Positions 16,836 through 26,130 of a DNA stretch of 55,654 bases are shown here, in pieces. How positions within the stretch are numbered: position 1 is the first letter of the stretch; each line of letters starts with the position of its first letter. This DNA is from Bacteriovorax stolpii (lineage in GTDB: Bacteria; Bdellovibrionota; Bacteriovoracia; Bacteriovoracales; Bacteriovoracaceae): contig CAMDQH010000013.1 of assembly GCA_945905815.1 (NCBI GenBank), positions 1 to 55,654 of the forward strand, written 5' to 3'. Below the pieces are notes generated by a model. The model did not search any database, was not told the origin of the DNA, and saw nothing but the letters and a program-made list of their open reading frames with translations. The translations under genes and the position numbers were made by a program.

Positions 16836-17252
16836 ATGAGCAAATTGTTACTTTTAATATTTTTTCTTAGTGTTAATTCTTATGCTCAAGAGTTACCCGA
16901 ACACCTGAAGATAATGCTGGCCAAGGGCCAGGATTGCTTTGAAATTTACAATAAAAAAAAGCCACTAGAAATTGAAGATGGCGAATATGATGAGTCAGAG
17001 TTTTTACTATTTTCCCAAGTAGATCAGATGCAAGGTCTGGACGTGGTTTTCACAAGGCTTGAAATTAAAAGAGCTAAGTTGAAAATGTTAGAAATTATAA
17101 ATCAATCATTTGACCCGGAACAATTAGAGGCGATTATTAGAGTAGGGCGATCAGCTGATTTAAATAAAAAGGAAGCGGCTATATTTTTTGAAGTTGCTCT
17201 AGAGTTTAAAAGAGGCCAGCTGAAGGATCTCAGACTCCCCATTCGTCTTTGA
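16836..17252 (+). CDS. Small hypothetical secreted protein
   Basis: 138 residues with a clear signal peptide (KLLLLIFFLSVNSYAQ, cleavage near residue 17). The mature part is acidic to mixed and helical, with no family that I recognise. There is no Shine-Dalgarno; TAAAAT ends exactly six bases before the ATG, consistent with a leaderless transcript, although no convincing -35 box is seen. Confidence 0.7.
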   Translation: MSKLLLLIFFLSVNSYAQELPEHLKIMLAKGQDCFEIYNKKKPLEIEDGEYDESEFLLFSQVDQMQGLDVVFTRLEIKRAKLKMLEIINQSFDPEQLEAIIRVGRSADLNKKEAAIFFEVALEFKRGQLKDLRLPIRL

Positions 17253-17393
17253 ATAAACTTTAGTAAAAAGTTATCCCCCTCATTCATGAAGTCTTTTTTA
17301 CCTACTTTTAGGACTTAATTCCCGAGTCTTTCACCTCTTCATTTGGCATCACCGATACCTTGGCAAGTTGACAATTAACCAAGGCGCTATTCT

Positions 17394-18200
17394 ATGAAGA
17401 CACTTCTATTTTCACTGTTCATGACGTCCATGGCCTGGGGCCAAGTCTCTCAGGTGAGCATTAAGAATTTCAATTTTAATTATCAGGCACCCCAAGGCGA
17501 TGGGACGGCTGAATCTTTCTCGTATCAACAAAAAATTGTTGATACTCAAAAGGTCCATGCGGAAAAGATTGGAGACGATTTTAAATTTATTTTTGAAGGA
17601 GTTGAAAATCAGGAATTGACGTTTAAAGACGCACCAGATCTTATGAAGAGCGCTCAACAAATTAAACTCAGCGCATTTAATCTTTCATTCGCGACTTCAG
17701 TCTCTTTGTCAGCAGCGTCTGCTGTTTTTAATTCCCCTGATAAACATATTGATCTCCAAAATATGAATCTTGCCTGTAATAGGATTTCTACTTTCCCCGA
17801 AGTTATGGATCAAGTGATTAACGGTTGTATTCAAAAGATGAGTCTTAAAACCGCAGCATTAAGAACTGATGGTGAGTCTGGTTTTGATCAGGCCTTGATG
17901 AAGGCAATCGATGAAACCCATGACGAAATTCTTGGAGGCGTTAGTATTAAGAATTTAAGCCTTAAGGTAACGGGTGGAAAATTTGAATTAAGTGCGGAAG
18001 TTAAAGCTCAAGTTTCAGGAACTGCAACTGCTACTGGAACAATTAAATACGAAGCTCCCGTAAAAAAGCTGACAATAAAAGTCTCTGAAATCAAATTTGG
18101 TTTTTTAGATCTAACATCTAAAGTTTTTGATGAATTAAAAAAGCAGGAAAGTACGACTTTTAAAGTTAGCAAGCCTTATGTTTATATAACAATAAAATAA
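17394..18200 (+). CDS. Hypothetical secreted/periplasmic protein
   Basis: 268 residues, signal peptide about 1-16 (ending AWGQ). The mature part is beta-rich with repeated patterns of the kind SIKNFNFNY and SIKNLSLKVTGGKFELS, and has only one Cys. No catalytic motif seen. AAGG about ten bases before the ATG may serve as ribosome binding site. It ends ten bases from the convergent HutD-like gene. Confidence 0.75.
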   Translation: MKTLLFSLFMTSMAWGQVSQVSIKNFNFNYQAPQGDGTAESFSYQQKIVDTQKVHAEKIGDDFKFIFEGVENQELTFKDAPDLMKSAQQIKLSAFNLSFATSVSLSAASAVFNSPDKHIDLQNMNLACNRISTFPEVMDQVINGCIQKMSLKTAALRTDGESGFDQALMKAIDETHDEILGGVSIKNLSLKVTGGKFELSAEVKAQVSGTATATGTIKYEAPVKKLTIKVSEIKFGFLDLTSKVFDELKKQESTTFKVSKPYVYITIK

Positions 18201-18209
18201 AAGTTACTT

Positions 18210-18755
18210 CTAGTGGCTTGTTTTTGTGATCTCAACTTCAATCACAATCACATTTTCAGAAGCCTTAAACTCGTATTTATCATTGGGCTCAAGAACGATG
18301 AGTTTTGGTGAGGTTTGGTATAAATAGAGAAAAGTTTGGTGCTTGGGCTGATATTTTTTAATCTGATTCATTTTAAGATGGGCAAGATTAACATTTGATT
18401 GGCCCCAGCTACGATCAGTCATGACATTGAAGTCAATGCAGTTTTTGTCTATTAATTCACATTGAATTTTTTCTTCACCTTCAAACTCAAATGAATCAAA
18501 GGCGTTTACTAGTTTTACATTGCTTTTGTCTTCGAAATTCAAAATGAAGCCTTTCCCATCAAGCAACATGAGAAAACGATCGATGCCAGGAAACACAGAA
18601 AAAGGACCTGATTGGTTTACCTGTGCGATTGAAATTCGGAAATAGAATTTATTTTTGTCGCTTTCATTCGCTATTTGATAAATCTCGCGAGTGGTACCTC
18701 CGCCATTTTCCCAAGGCATGTCTTTAAAGTCTTTTGCATATAATATATTTGACAT
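18210..18755 (-). CDS. HutD/Ves family protein
   Basis: 181-residue cupin-like protein with the family hallmark PWENGGGTTREIYQ near the N terminus and RISIAQVNQSGPFSVFPGIDR, both typical of HutD/Ves. The family's biochemical role is unclear; HutD is linked to histidine-utilisation loci and Ves to cold response in E. coli. No hut genes are present here. Start lacks a good Shine-Dalgarno; TATCAT ends five bases before it. Confidence 0.85.
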   Translation of the reverse strand: MSNILYAKDFKDMPWENGGGTTREIYQIANESDKNKFYFRISIAQVNQSGPFSVFPGIDRFLMLLDGKGFILNFEDKSNVKLVNAFDSFEFEGEEKIQCELIDKNCIDFNVMTDRSWGQSNVNLAHLKMNQIKKYQPKHQTFLYLYQTSPKLIVLEPNDKYEFKASENVIVIEVEITKTSH

Positions 18756-18918
18756 GATTCATGATAACACTAAACATCATTTGTCGCATTAAAGAAGAAT
18801 ACAAAATTACCGGACCATAGTAGTTAATTAAAATATTTGTGAAAAAGATTAAATTTTTTCAACTTTAAATACGATAAATCATAGGTCGATTTCCTAAAAC
18901 ATTTTGGAAAATATACAT

Positions 18919-19029
18919 ATGTCAAAGCGCAGCCCCTTCAAACTATCTCCTGAAACTGCAATTATAGCGATTGTACTTGGTCTGGCCGCCTTCTATTCCA
19001 TGAAAGAACTACTTCGCGATTTTTCGTAA
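18919..19029 (+). CDS. 36-residue single-pass membrane peptide (candidate)
   Basis: A short open frame read directly from the DNA: MSKRSPFKLSPETA, then a hydrophobic stretch IIAIVLGLAAFYS, then a charged tail MKELLRDFS. A basic N-terminal segment, a 13-17-residue membrane helix and a TTGGAAA stretch upstream make it plausible. It lies in an otherwise empty 400-base gap between hutD-like and the next secreted-protein gene. Not proven; function unknown. Confidence 0.5.
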   Translation: MSKRSPFKLSPETAIIAIVLGLAAFYSMKELLRDFS

Positions 19030-19159
19030 GCTTCTTTTTTGTAACTAGTTAAAATCATGGTCCCTAAATATCCAAAGCTTATAAAGTTTTCCACTTTTAA
19101 GACTTTGCTCACTAACCTTGGTAAATCTAGCCCAACCAATTCTTCTGGTGGGGGTATTT

Positions 19160-19657
19160 ATGAAGTTTTTATTAATTGGCATAATCTCGGTAACTTTTGG
19201 ATGGAATGTTTTTGCTGCAGAAACAAAAATTTGTCTTATCACAACAGATGTTGGGCCTGAGCAAACTCAACTTTTAATTGAGACTGATTCGAAGGGAGAC
19301 CTGGATACAATTCGAATTTATGAAACTGAAGACAATAAGGTGACTAGCGATGAGTTTTATACTGCTGAGCAAGCAATCGCTGATGGAATTGTAGCTTCTG
19401 AAAGAGATGGTCGCCAGGTAGTGATTTTGAGGGCACAAAATTTTACTGCGAGTAGTGGAGGAACGATTGCTCTTGATTACCTTTACAATGCAATTAAAGG
19501 TTCAAGAAAAGTGTTTAACCTTAAGCTAGTCAAGGTTGCAGGAAAGTTTGTTCTTTTGACTAAAGAAGGAGCAAGAGTGAATCAACTGGTTTTTGTTGGG
19601 AATCGCTTCGTAGGACAGGTCATTGGTATAAAAGAGGTTCTGGCCAGTTTCAAATAA
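19160..19657 (+). CDS. Hypothetical secreted protein
   Basis: 165 residues from the ATG at 19160, preceded by GGTGGGGG; an upstream in-frame start at 19118 would bury the signal peptide (KFLLIGIISVTFGWNVFAA). The mature part (TKICLITTDVGPEQTQLL...) is beta-rich and ends in VGNRFVGQVIGIKEVLASFK. No family recognised. Stands alone, convergent with the DUF1456 gene. Confidence 0.72.
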   Translation: MKFLLIGIISVTFGWNVFAAETKICLITTDVGPEQTQLLIETDSKGDLDTIRIYETEDNKVTSDEFYTAEQAIADGIVASERDGRQVVILRAQNFTASSGGTIALDYLYNAIKGSRKVFNLKLVKVAGKFVLLTKEGARVNQLVFVGNRFVGQVIGIKEVLASFK

Positions 19658-19687
19658 ATAACTCTTGAAGTAGATCCAACAAGGGGT

Positions 19688-20152
19688 CTACTTCGGTCCT
19701 TTCACTTTTGCTGTGAGACCTTTAAGAAAGCTTCTTAAAAATTGATCACCGCACGGACGATAGTTTTGATGTCCTTCTTTTCGGAACAAGGCACTAAGTT
19801 CTGTTTTTGAAACTTTAAAACCATCACTATCTAACATCGAAATAATATCTTCATCTTTGAGCTCAAAAGCTACTCGAAGTTTTTTTAGGACTACATTGTT
19901 AGTAGGTAGTTCAGGACCAAGTGGTGGCCTGCTTTCATCCTTGCCGCGTTTAAAATAAATGAGTCCATTGAGAAAACGTGACATAACATTTTGACCGCAC
20001 TCCTCAAAGCCTGGTTCATCTTCTTTCTTTATATAAGCATTCATTGCGGCTTGGGTTACTTCACCGCCACCGAGCTTGACGATTTCTACCAGCTTAAACT
20101 CGCTAATGTTGAGCATGTATCTAACACTTCGAATCACATCATTATTTATCAT
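19688..20152 (-). CDS. DUF1456 (YehS-like) protein
   Basis: 154 residues made of two similar halves, each with a helical pattern: NNDVIRSVRYMLNISEFKLV...KKEDEPGFEECGQNVMSRFLNGLI and NNVVLKKLRVAFELKDEDII...RKEGHQNYRPCGDQFLRSFLKGL. This is the DUF1456/YehS arrangement. Function is not established for the family; YehS-type proteins are cytoplasmic. The start at 20152 was chosen because it matches the family's N terminus; an upstream TTG start is possible, and no strong Shine-Dalgarno is visible for either. Confidence 0.88.
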   Translation of the reverse strand: MINNDVIRSVRYMLNISEFKLVEIVKLGGGEVTQAAMNAYIKKEDEPGFEECGQNVMSRFLNGLIYFKRGKDESRPPLGPELPTNNVVLKKLRVAFELKDEDIISMLDSDGFKVSKTELSALFRKEGHQNYRPCGDQFLRSFLKGLTAKVKGPK

Positions 20153-20189
20153 GGTTATTTTTAGCAATTTTTATGCAAAACGAAAATTA

Positions 20190-20477
20190 TTATCTTTGCT
20201 TGTTTTGAAAAAGAACCCAATCTCTTTCCAATTGATTTCGATGATCAAGATGAGCAATGCTGATCATTGCGTTGGCACGCTCACGAAGTTTTTTTCCAAA
20301 TAAATTAACAACCCCCGCACCTAGTTTGAGTTCAGAAAAGATGCGGGATATACCCTTATTCGTCGTTGATGGTAGCGCTGAATAAAGTCCATTTAGATTG
20401 TACTGGAACGAGAACTTCATTAATTGATTGGCAAATTTTAATGTTGCAACAATCACAGAATGTTTTTTTAGCCTCAA
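20190..20477 (-). CDS. Doubtful small open frame
   Basis: A 95-codon frame starting at TTG with no ribosome binding site; a first internal ATG would give about 75 residues (MKFSFQYNLNGLYS...). The basic C terminus (LRERANAMISIAHLDHRN...) looks protein-like but no family is recognised. The surrounding gap from 20153 to 20642 otherwise holds only a 12-base A run at 20549-20560. Confidence 0.25.
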   Translation of the reverse strand: MRLKKHSVIVATLKFANQLMKFSFQYNLNGLYSALPSTTNKGISRIFSELKLGAGVVNLFGKKLRERANAMISIAHLDHRNQLERDWVLFQNKQR

Positions 20478-20642
20478 TTACATTCGCGATGTTATTAATA
20501 AGTATAATACGGCGCGAAGGAATGCTTCACTAAATCAAAATGAATTTTAAAAAAAAAAAACTGATATTGTTTGCTGTGTAAGGTGATAAACTTTAGTGCG
20601 GTTTAGCTTTCTCATGGCCTGTTTAATCTTGAATGGTGATTT

Positions 20643-23147
20643 ATGAATGACAAGAACATCATCCAATTATCCGGCGGAGGCCTATCGCAATCAATTGTTT
20701 TACGCCGACAAGAAGAAGAGGGCTACAATGAGTTACCTCAATCTCGTCCGAAGCGAACTATTTCCATCGTTATAAATATTCTGAAAGAACCCACTGTTTA
20801 TATTCTGCTCGCTTGTGGAGCTATTTATTTTCTCATTGGTGATCGGCAAGAAGCCTTGATGCTACTGGGATTTTTGGTACTGATTATTGGTATCACTGTC
20901 ACACAGGAAGCTAAGGCAGAGCGGGCTCTTGAAGCCCTTAAAGATCTTTCTAGTCCGCGAGCTCTTGTTTTAAGGGATGGGGTAAAACTGCGGATAGCGG
21001 GAAGAGAAGTTGTTAGGGGTGATATTCTTTTCATTAATGAAGGCGATCGTGTGCCTGCCGACTCCACTCTTGTTTCAGGAGATTATATTTCATCTGATGA
21101 ATCCCTAATAACTGGTGAATCTGTACCCTTGGATAAAAAAAAGGATTCCAAGATTTTTGCTGGTGCAACTATTGTTCGTGGCCAGGGAATTGCCTTGGTT
21201 ACTGCAATTGGTGCAAAAACTGAAATTGGAAAGATTGGTAAATCGTTACAGGGAACTGATGCGGAATCAACTAATCTCGAAAAACAAACTAATGGTCTTG
21301 TTAAGCAGGTAACGTGGATTGCTGCTCTTCTTTGTGTGCTGGTTGTGGTTGTCTATGCTTTGACTCGAGGCAATTGGTTGGAGGGAGCACTCGTTGGACT
21401 TTCGCTTGCCATGGCAATCATGCCTAATGAATTACCTGCAGTCCTTGCCATCTTCTTATCCTTAGGGGCCTGGAGACTTTCGCAAAGAAGAGTTTTGACT
21501 CGAAAACTTTCGGCAGTTGAAAACTTGGGGGCAGTGACTGTTTTATGTGTCGATAAAACGGGTACTCTCACTTTAAATCAAATGACTATTCAGAAAATTT
21601 ATTCTCAAGGTCGTTATGTAGATCTTTTAGATTCGAAAACCCATTCATTAGATGAAGAGTTTCATGAGGCGCTTGAGTTTGGAATTTTGGCCAGTAGGAA
21701 AGATCCCTATGATCCGATGGAGCTGGCGTTCGTTAGTGCTGGTTCGAAATTTCTGCAGGGCACAGAACATCTTCACCATGACTGGTCACTTAAAAAAGAA
21801 TATCCACTTTCCTCAGAGCTTCTTTCTATTACGCATGCTTGGAAACCTAAGGTCGGTGGTGGTTTTGTAGTCGGAGCTAAAGGTGCCCCTGAGGCCATAA
21901 TTGATCTTTGTCACATGTCTAAAGAAAATGCAGAAGCTGCAGTGAAAGCTGCCGACGCCATGGCCAGTGAAGGCTTGAGGGTATTAGGAGTGGCCAAGGC
22001 TTCTTCAGATCAAGCTGCACTTCCAATGAAGCAACATGATTTTGAATTTGTTTTTGTAGGTTTCATAGGACTCATTGATCCAGTAAGGTCAGAAGTACCA
22101 AGCGCCGTTTCCGAATGTCATAAAGCAGGAATTAGAGTCGTTATGATCACGGGCGATCATCCAACGACAGCGTGTAGTATCGCCAGGGAAATTGGACTAG
22201 AAAATCCCAATCTCGTGATGACCGGGTCTGAAATGGAAAAGATTTCTGATTTTGATTTAGGAGTCATGGCAAAAAAAATAAGTGTCTTTTCGAGAGTCAT
22301 GCCTGAGCAAAAATTACGATTAGTAAATTGTCTAAAATCGGCCGGGGAAGTTGTGGCGATGACTGGTGATGGAGTAAACGATGCACCTGCACTGAAGAGT
22401 GCAGACATTGGGATTGCAATGGGAGAAAGAGGGACTGATGTCGCGCGAGAGTCAGCCGATCTTGTTCTTCTTGATGATGATTTTGCTTCAATAGTAGAGG
22501 CCATTCGCATGGGCCGTAAAATTTATTCTAATCTCCGAAATGCCTTAGTGTATTTATTTGCCGTGCATATTCCCATCGCGGGAATGTCTATCTTTCCAGT
22601 TTTTTTTGGACATCCTCTTGTTTTTTTTCCTGCGCATATTGCCTTTCTTCACCTGATTATCGAGCCTGCTTCATCTATTGCATTTGAGGCAGAACCAGCT
22701 GGAAAAGATACGATGTCAGGCCCTCCAAGGGATCCTCAAGAAAAACTTTTGAACCGTGAACTATGGCTACCTAGTATTACAATGGGTGTAAGTATTTTGA
22801 TTGCACTGTTAAGTATTTACTATATTTCTCTTCAAAAAGGTTTAGGAGAGCCTGAAATTAGAGCATTGGTGTTCACTACGCTTATTATTTCAAATATTAC
22901 TCTTATCTTTATTAGCCGGGGATCCAAGACATCTTTTATTCAGAAACTAACGTCCAAACCTAATAAGGTTGTTCAGTACATAATCCTCGCCTCTCTTTTG
23001 ATGTTAGGTGGTGTTCTATATAATGAAAGTCTTCGTAAAATGTTCAGCTTTTCATACTTGCATTCTATTGATTTGGTGATTTGTATAATGATAGGAATTG
23101 TTAGCGTTATCTGGATAGAAATCATTCCTAAGAAAACTAAGCTTTGA
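20643..23147 (+). CDS. P2-type cation-transporting ATPase (Ca2+-ATPase-like)
   Basis: 834 residues. Visible in order: N-terminal cation-ATPase domain, actuator motif TGES (157-160), M4 motif PNELP (261-265), phosphorylation site DKTGT (D304), nucleotide-binding KGAPE (413-417), MTGD (502-505) and hinge TGDGVND (574-580), then six C-terminal membrane helices with HLIIEPASSIAFEAEP in M6. This fits the bacterial P2 branch that moves Ca2+ or other cations outward; ion identity is inferred only. In M4 the usual PEExP acid is Asn. It ends in an 11-base overlap with the convergent membrane-protein gene. Confidence 0.92.
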   Translation: MNDKNIIQLSGGGLSQSIVLRRQEEEGYNELPQSRPKRTISIVINILKEPTVYILLACGAIYFLIGDRQEALMLLGFLVLIIGITVTQEAKAERALEALKDLSSPRALVLRDGVKLRIAGREVVRGDILFINEGDRVPADSTLVSGDYISSDESLITGESVPLDKKKDSKIFAGATIVRGQGIALVTAIGAKTEIGKIGKSLQGTDAESTNLEKQTNGLVKQVTWIAALLCVLVVVVYALTRGNWLEGALVGLSLAMAIMPNELPAVLAIFLSLGAWRLSQRRVLTRKLSAVENLGAVTVLCVDKTGTLTLNQMTIQKIYSQGRYVDLLDSKTHSLDEEFHEALEFGILASRKDPYDPMELAFVSAGSKFLQGTEHLHHDWSLKKEYPLSSELLSITHAWKPKVGGGFVVGAKGAPEAIIDLCHMSKENAEAAVKAADAMASEGLRVLGVAKASSDQAALPMKQHDFEFVFVGFIGLIDPVRSEVPSAVSECHKAGIRVVMITGDHPTTACSIAREIGLENPNLVMTGSEMEKISDFDLGVMAKKISVFSRVMPEQKLRLVNCLKSAGEVVAMTGDGVNDAPALKSADIGIAMGERGTDVARESADLVLLDDDFASIVEAIRMGRKIYSNLRNALVYLFAVHIPIAGMSIFPVFFGHPLVFFPAHIAFLHLIIEPASSIAFEAEPAGKDTMSGPPRDPQEKLLNRELWLPSITMGVSILIALLSIYYISLQKGLGEPEIRALVFTTLIISNITLIFISRGSKTSFIQKLTSKPNKVVQYIILASLLMLGGVLYNESLRKMFSFSYLHSIDLVICIMIGIVSVIWIEIIPKKTKL

Positions 23148-23556
23148 GATTTTTAATTGAAGCTGTTAATCGACTTGATCCGGCACCAAAGACATTGAGA
23201 ATAACGGCCAGGTTCCATAAAGAAAGATGATCAGGCGGGAGCTGTTTTATAAACCCTCCTCCAATCACAATCGCAACTAATGAAAATGAAAGTAGAACAT
23301 CAATTGAATTTCCTAAGTCCTGCCACTTGGGCTGCATTCCGATCACTGGTTTCTTGATTAAACGTACAAGAAAAGAGAGAGAGCACGCATCGAGAACCCT
23401 TCTTTTTAAAAAAAACAATGCTAAAAAATTAATGGCATTTATGAAAAGATCTAATGCACCCAAAGCCACTAACCAGTATTGATGAAAAAATAAACCTGTC
23501 ACGATCTTAAACGCGCAGAATGGTAGACCTATAGTTAATATTTCAAGAGATTGCAT
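23137..23556 (-). CDS. Hypothetical integral membrane protein
   Basis: 139 residues with about three or four hydrophobic segments (ILTIGLPFCAFKIVTGLFF, VALGALDLFINAINFLALFF, VLLSFSLVAIVIGGGF, LWNLAVILNVFGAG) and a basic loop between them. No family recognised. Its start codon overlaps the ATG of the divergent small gene (shared CATG at 23554-23557), and the nearest Shine-Dalgarno-like GGAGAA is about 18 bases away, so the true start is uncertain. Confidence 0.6.
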   Translation of the reverse strand: MQSLEILTIGLPFCAFKIVTGLFFHQYWLVALGALDLFINAINFLALFFLKRRVLDACSLSFLVRLIKKPVIGMQPKWQDLGNSIDVLLSFSLVAIVIGGGFIKQLPPDHLSLWNLAVILNVFGAGSSRLTASIKNLKA

Positions 23557-23897
23557 GGGCCAAGCTTACATAATTTCTCCTGCAGAAGCAATGAGTGAGC
23601 ATATCAGTCGGATTATTGGTCCTGATAATATCGGCGACGGTGCTGGTATCATGACTTCCATTCCTCAAGACCTCAAAAAGCAGAAACAATCTCTAAAATT
23701 TTTTGAAGAAACATTTTGGCAATAAAGATATTAATTTTGAATACGTTAAACAAGTACCTATCAAAGAAGAAGATTATCAAACTCTCATTGGCCTTGGTCG
23801 GGATTATCTTAAAGAAAAGGGCAGTAAAACAATGAAAGAGCTTTTGGATGGTGAAAGTATAAAATCCACTTTCATAAAGCTTATTCCGAAGAAATAA
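23555..23897 (+). pseudogene. Small hypothetical gene interrupted by a +1 frameshift
   Basis: From the ATG at 23555 a 56-residue frame runs (MGQAYIISPAEAMSEHISR...) to TAA at 23723. The next frame continues from about 23703 without a good start of its own (HFGNKDINFEYVKQVPIKEED...) to 23897. Removing one base in the T6 or AAA runs near 23699-23711 joins them into one ~113-residue protein reading ...SLKFFEEHFGNKDINF.... This suggests a recent indel, a sequencing error in a homopolymer, or programmed frameshifting. AAGAGA before the ATG is a usable ribosome binding site. Function unknown. Confidence 0.5.
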
Positions 23898-23900
23898 GGA

Positions 23901-25181
23901 CTAGATAATTTCTTGTTTTAAACTTTCTAAGTCAGCAGGAATTATTTTTTTAAACGTAGGGCGATCTAGTATTTGCTCGAGCGCTTTTGGTATTCTTACT
24001 GTCCTGCAAATTAAGGGCTCGACAATACTTTCAAATTTGGCCGGATGGGCAGTTGCTACGATGATCCAATGTGGTGTCTTTAATTGTTCTCTCACAAAAA
24101 CTGCGGTTGCGGTATGTGGACAAAAAACTTCGCCCCAATTCTTTTGTCCATTTTGAATTGTGTCTTTAATTTGTCTATCATTGACGGATAAAACCTTCAC
24201 TTCATTTTTAAATTCTTGGTGATCAGGAGAAAAGTCTAAAATTCGTTCTATATTACTAGGATTTCCCACATCCATGGCGTTAGCAAGAGTAGTTAGCGTT
24301 GCATGTGGGTGAAATACTCCAGTTAAGGCATAGTCCAAAACCGAATGGTTAGCATTAGTACTCATCACTACTTCACGAATAGGAAATCCCATCTTTTTTG
24401 CCCAGAGGCAAGCAGTGGCATTACCTAAATTACCGGACGGTATGATAAATCCAGGTTTATTTCCAGTCTCGTTGAAATATTTTAAAGAAGCCCAGGCATA
24501 ATAAAAGGTTTGTGGCAAAATTCTTCCGACACTAATACTGTTGGCACTGATAAGGTTCTTATTCGTCTTCCACCAGGGATCAAGAAATGCTTGCTTGACC
24601 ATCCTTTGACAATCATCAAAATCACCCTGAACTGCAAAGCTTTCAATGTTTTCACCCCAGCATGTGAGTTGAATTTCTTGTCTTGGTGAAATCTTCCCAT
24701 GCGGGTAAAGGACTATGACATCTACAAAAGGTTTTTTATAAAAAGCACTTGCAACGGCACTTCCAGTGTCACCGCTGGTAGCAACGAGAACAGTGAGACT
24801 CTGTTTTTTTTCTGATTGAAGCTGACTAATTGCCGAAGCTAAAAATCTTGCCCCGATATCTTTAAAAGCACAGGTGGGTCCATGGTAGAGTTCTAAAAAA
24901 GCGGTGTCATTTCTTAGTGTCTTAAGCGGAACAGGAAAGTTAAAAGCTTCGTCACAAATTTTATCAATTTTATTATGTAACAAATCGTCTTCTGTGAAAG
25001 ATTTTGCAATCATTTTTGCAATATCTTGAAACGAAGCAAGTGCCAATTGCGCCATATCACTTTTAGAGAAATCTGGGAAATGATCTGGAATTAAAAGTCC
25101 ACCATCGGGGGCAAGGCCCATAAGCAAACTTTCTGAAAAATAAATTGATGGTGTCGATTTTCGTGTCGAATGAAATTTCAC
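23901..25181 (-). CDS. thrC: Threonine synthase
   Basis: Last step of threonine synthesis: O-phosphohomoserine to threonine, PLP-dependent. The PLP lysine lies in PTCAFKDIGARF (about residues 104-115) and ATSGDTGSA follows, both threonine-synthase signatures. 426 residues, normal for the E. coli-like class. Starts with GTG behind GAGG. Third gene of thrA-thrB-thrC, ten bases after thrB. Confidence 0.95.
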   Translation of the reverse strand: MKFHSTRKSTPSIYFSESLLMGLAPDGGLLIPDHFPDFSKSDMAQLALASFQDIAKMIAKSFTEDDLLHNKIDKICDEAFNFPVPLKTLRNDTAFLELYHGPTCAFKDIGARFLASAISQLQSEKKQSLTVLVATSGDTGSAVASAFYKKPFVDVIVLYPHGKISPRQEIQLTCWGENIESFAVQGDFDDCQRMVKQAFLDPWWKTNKNLISANSISVGRILPQTFYYAWASLKYFNETGNKPGFIIPSGNLGNATACLWAKKMGFPIREVVMSTNANHSVLDYALTGVFHPHATLTTLANAMDVGNPSNIERILDFSPDHQEFKNEVKVLSVNDRQIKDTIQNGQKNWGEVFCPHTATAVFVREQLKTPHWIIVATAHPAKFESIVEPLICRTVRIPKALEQILDRPTFKKIIPADLESLKQEII

Positions 25182-25191
25182 GTATGCCTCA

Positions 25192-26130
25192 TTAAATTAT
25201 TCTCGCACCTATTTGATTAATAGGAGAAATCCATGAATCCAGTTTAGAAATACCATTTTTATTAAAAGCCAAAATCATGGCATCTTTTATGAGCTTGCTG
25301 TCTTGTTCGTTGGCGGCCAGTGCAAAGATACTTGGACCAGAGCCTGAAATTGAACATGCGAGTGCATTCGCTTTTAGAGCAGCAATTTGTACGTCATAAA
25401 ATCCAGCAATAAGATGGGCCCTTTGTTCTTCAATCACAAAATCTTTGCAAGAACGCTTGATTAGTTCAACGTCCTGTTGGAAGCATCCAGCAATAAAAGA
25501 GGCAAGATGAGCACTTTGCTGAACAAACTGATGAAGCGATAGGTGCGTTGCAAGAACACTTCGTGCATACTTTGTTTCAACTTTAATATCAGGATGAATA
25601 AGAACACAAAAAAGTTTTGGGTAAGGAATATTAATAACATCTATAGGGTCAGTTGATCTTATAAGAGTCAGTCCACCAAAAAGAGAAGGGGCCACATTAT
25701 CCGCGTGGATTGCGCCACTAGCGGCCCTTTCACCTTCAAGAGCAAATCGTAATAACTCTGATTTAGAAAGTGAATTGGGTAAAAAACCATTGGCGGCCAC
25801 AACTGCAGCAACGCTTGATGCAGCTGATCCGCCCATTCCAGAACTAAGTGGAATTCCCTTTTCAATTGAAACCTTAAAACCAAAAGGTAGTCCAAGCTCT
25901 TGAAGCATTTTAACTAAACCAACAGTCGCAGTATTTTTAGCTGGATCGTAAGGCAATCCCTCAAGTCCTTTAATAGATTCAATTTCAATTTTCCCAACAT
26001 CAGTTGTTTTCGTTAAGGTAACCGTATCTCCAACAGCATCTAAGGCAAATCCCAAAACATCAAAGCCAACTGCCACATTGGCAACTGTCGCTGGCGCAAA
26101 TGCCGTAATGGAGGTTTTGTCTGAGCTCAT
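25192..26130 (-). CDS. thrB: Homoserine kinase
   Basis: GHMP kinase that phosphorylates homoserine. FAPATVANVAVGFDVLGFAL at the N terminus and the ATP loop PLSSGMGGSAAS (about 93-104) are diagnostic, as is CSISGSGPSIFAL near the C terminus. 312 residues. The start codon overlaps the thrA stop by one base (TAATG), so translation is coupled. Confidence 0.96.
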   Translation of the reverse strand: MSSDKTSITAFAPATVANVAVGFDVLGFALDAVGDTVTLTKTTDVGKIEIESIKGLEGLPYDPAKNTATVGLVKMLQELGLPFGFKVSIEKGIPLSSGMGGSAASSVAAVVAANGFLPNSLSKSELLRFALEGERAASGAIHADNVAPSLFGGLTLIRSTDPIDVINIPYPKLFCVLIHPDIKVETKYARSVLATHLSLHQFVQQSAHLASFIAGCFQQDVELIKRSCKDFVIEEQRAHLIAGFYDVQIAALKANALACSISGSGPSIFALAANEQDSKLIKDAMILAFNKNGISKLDSWISPINQIGARII

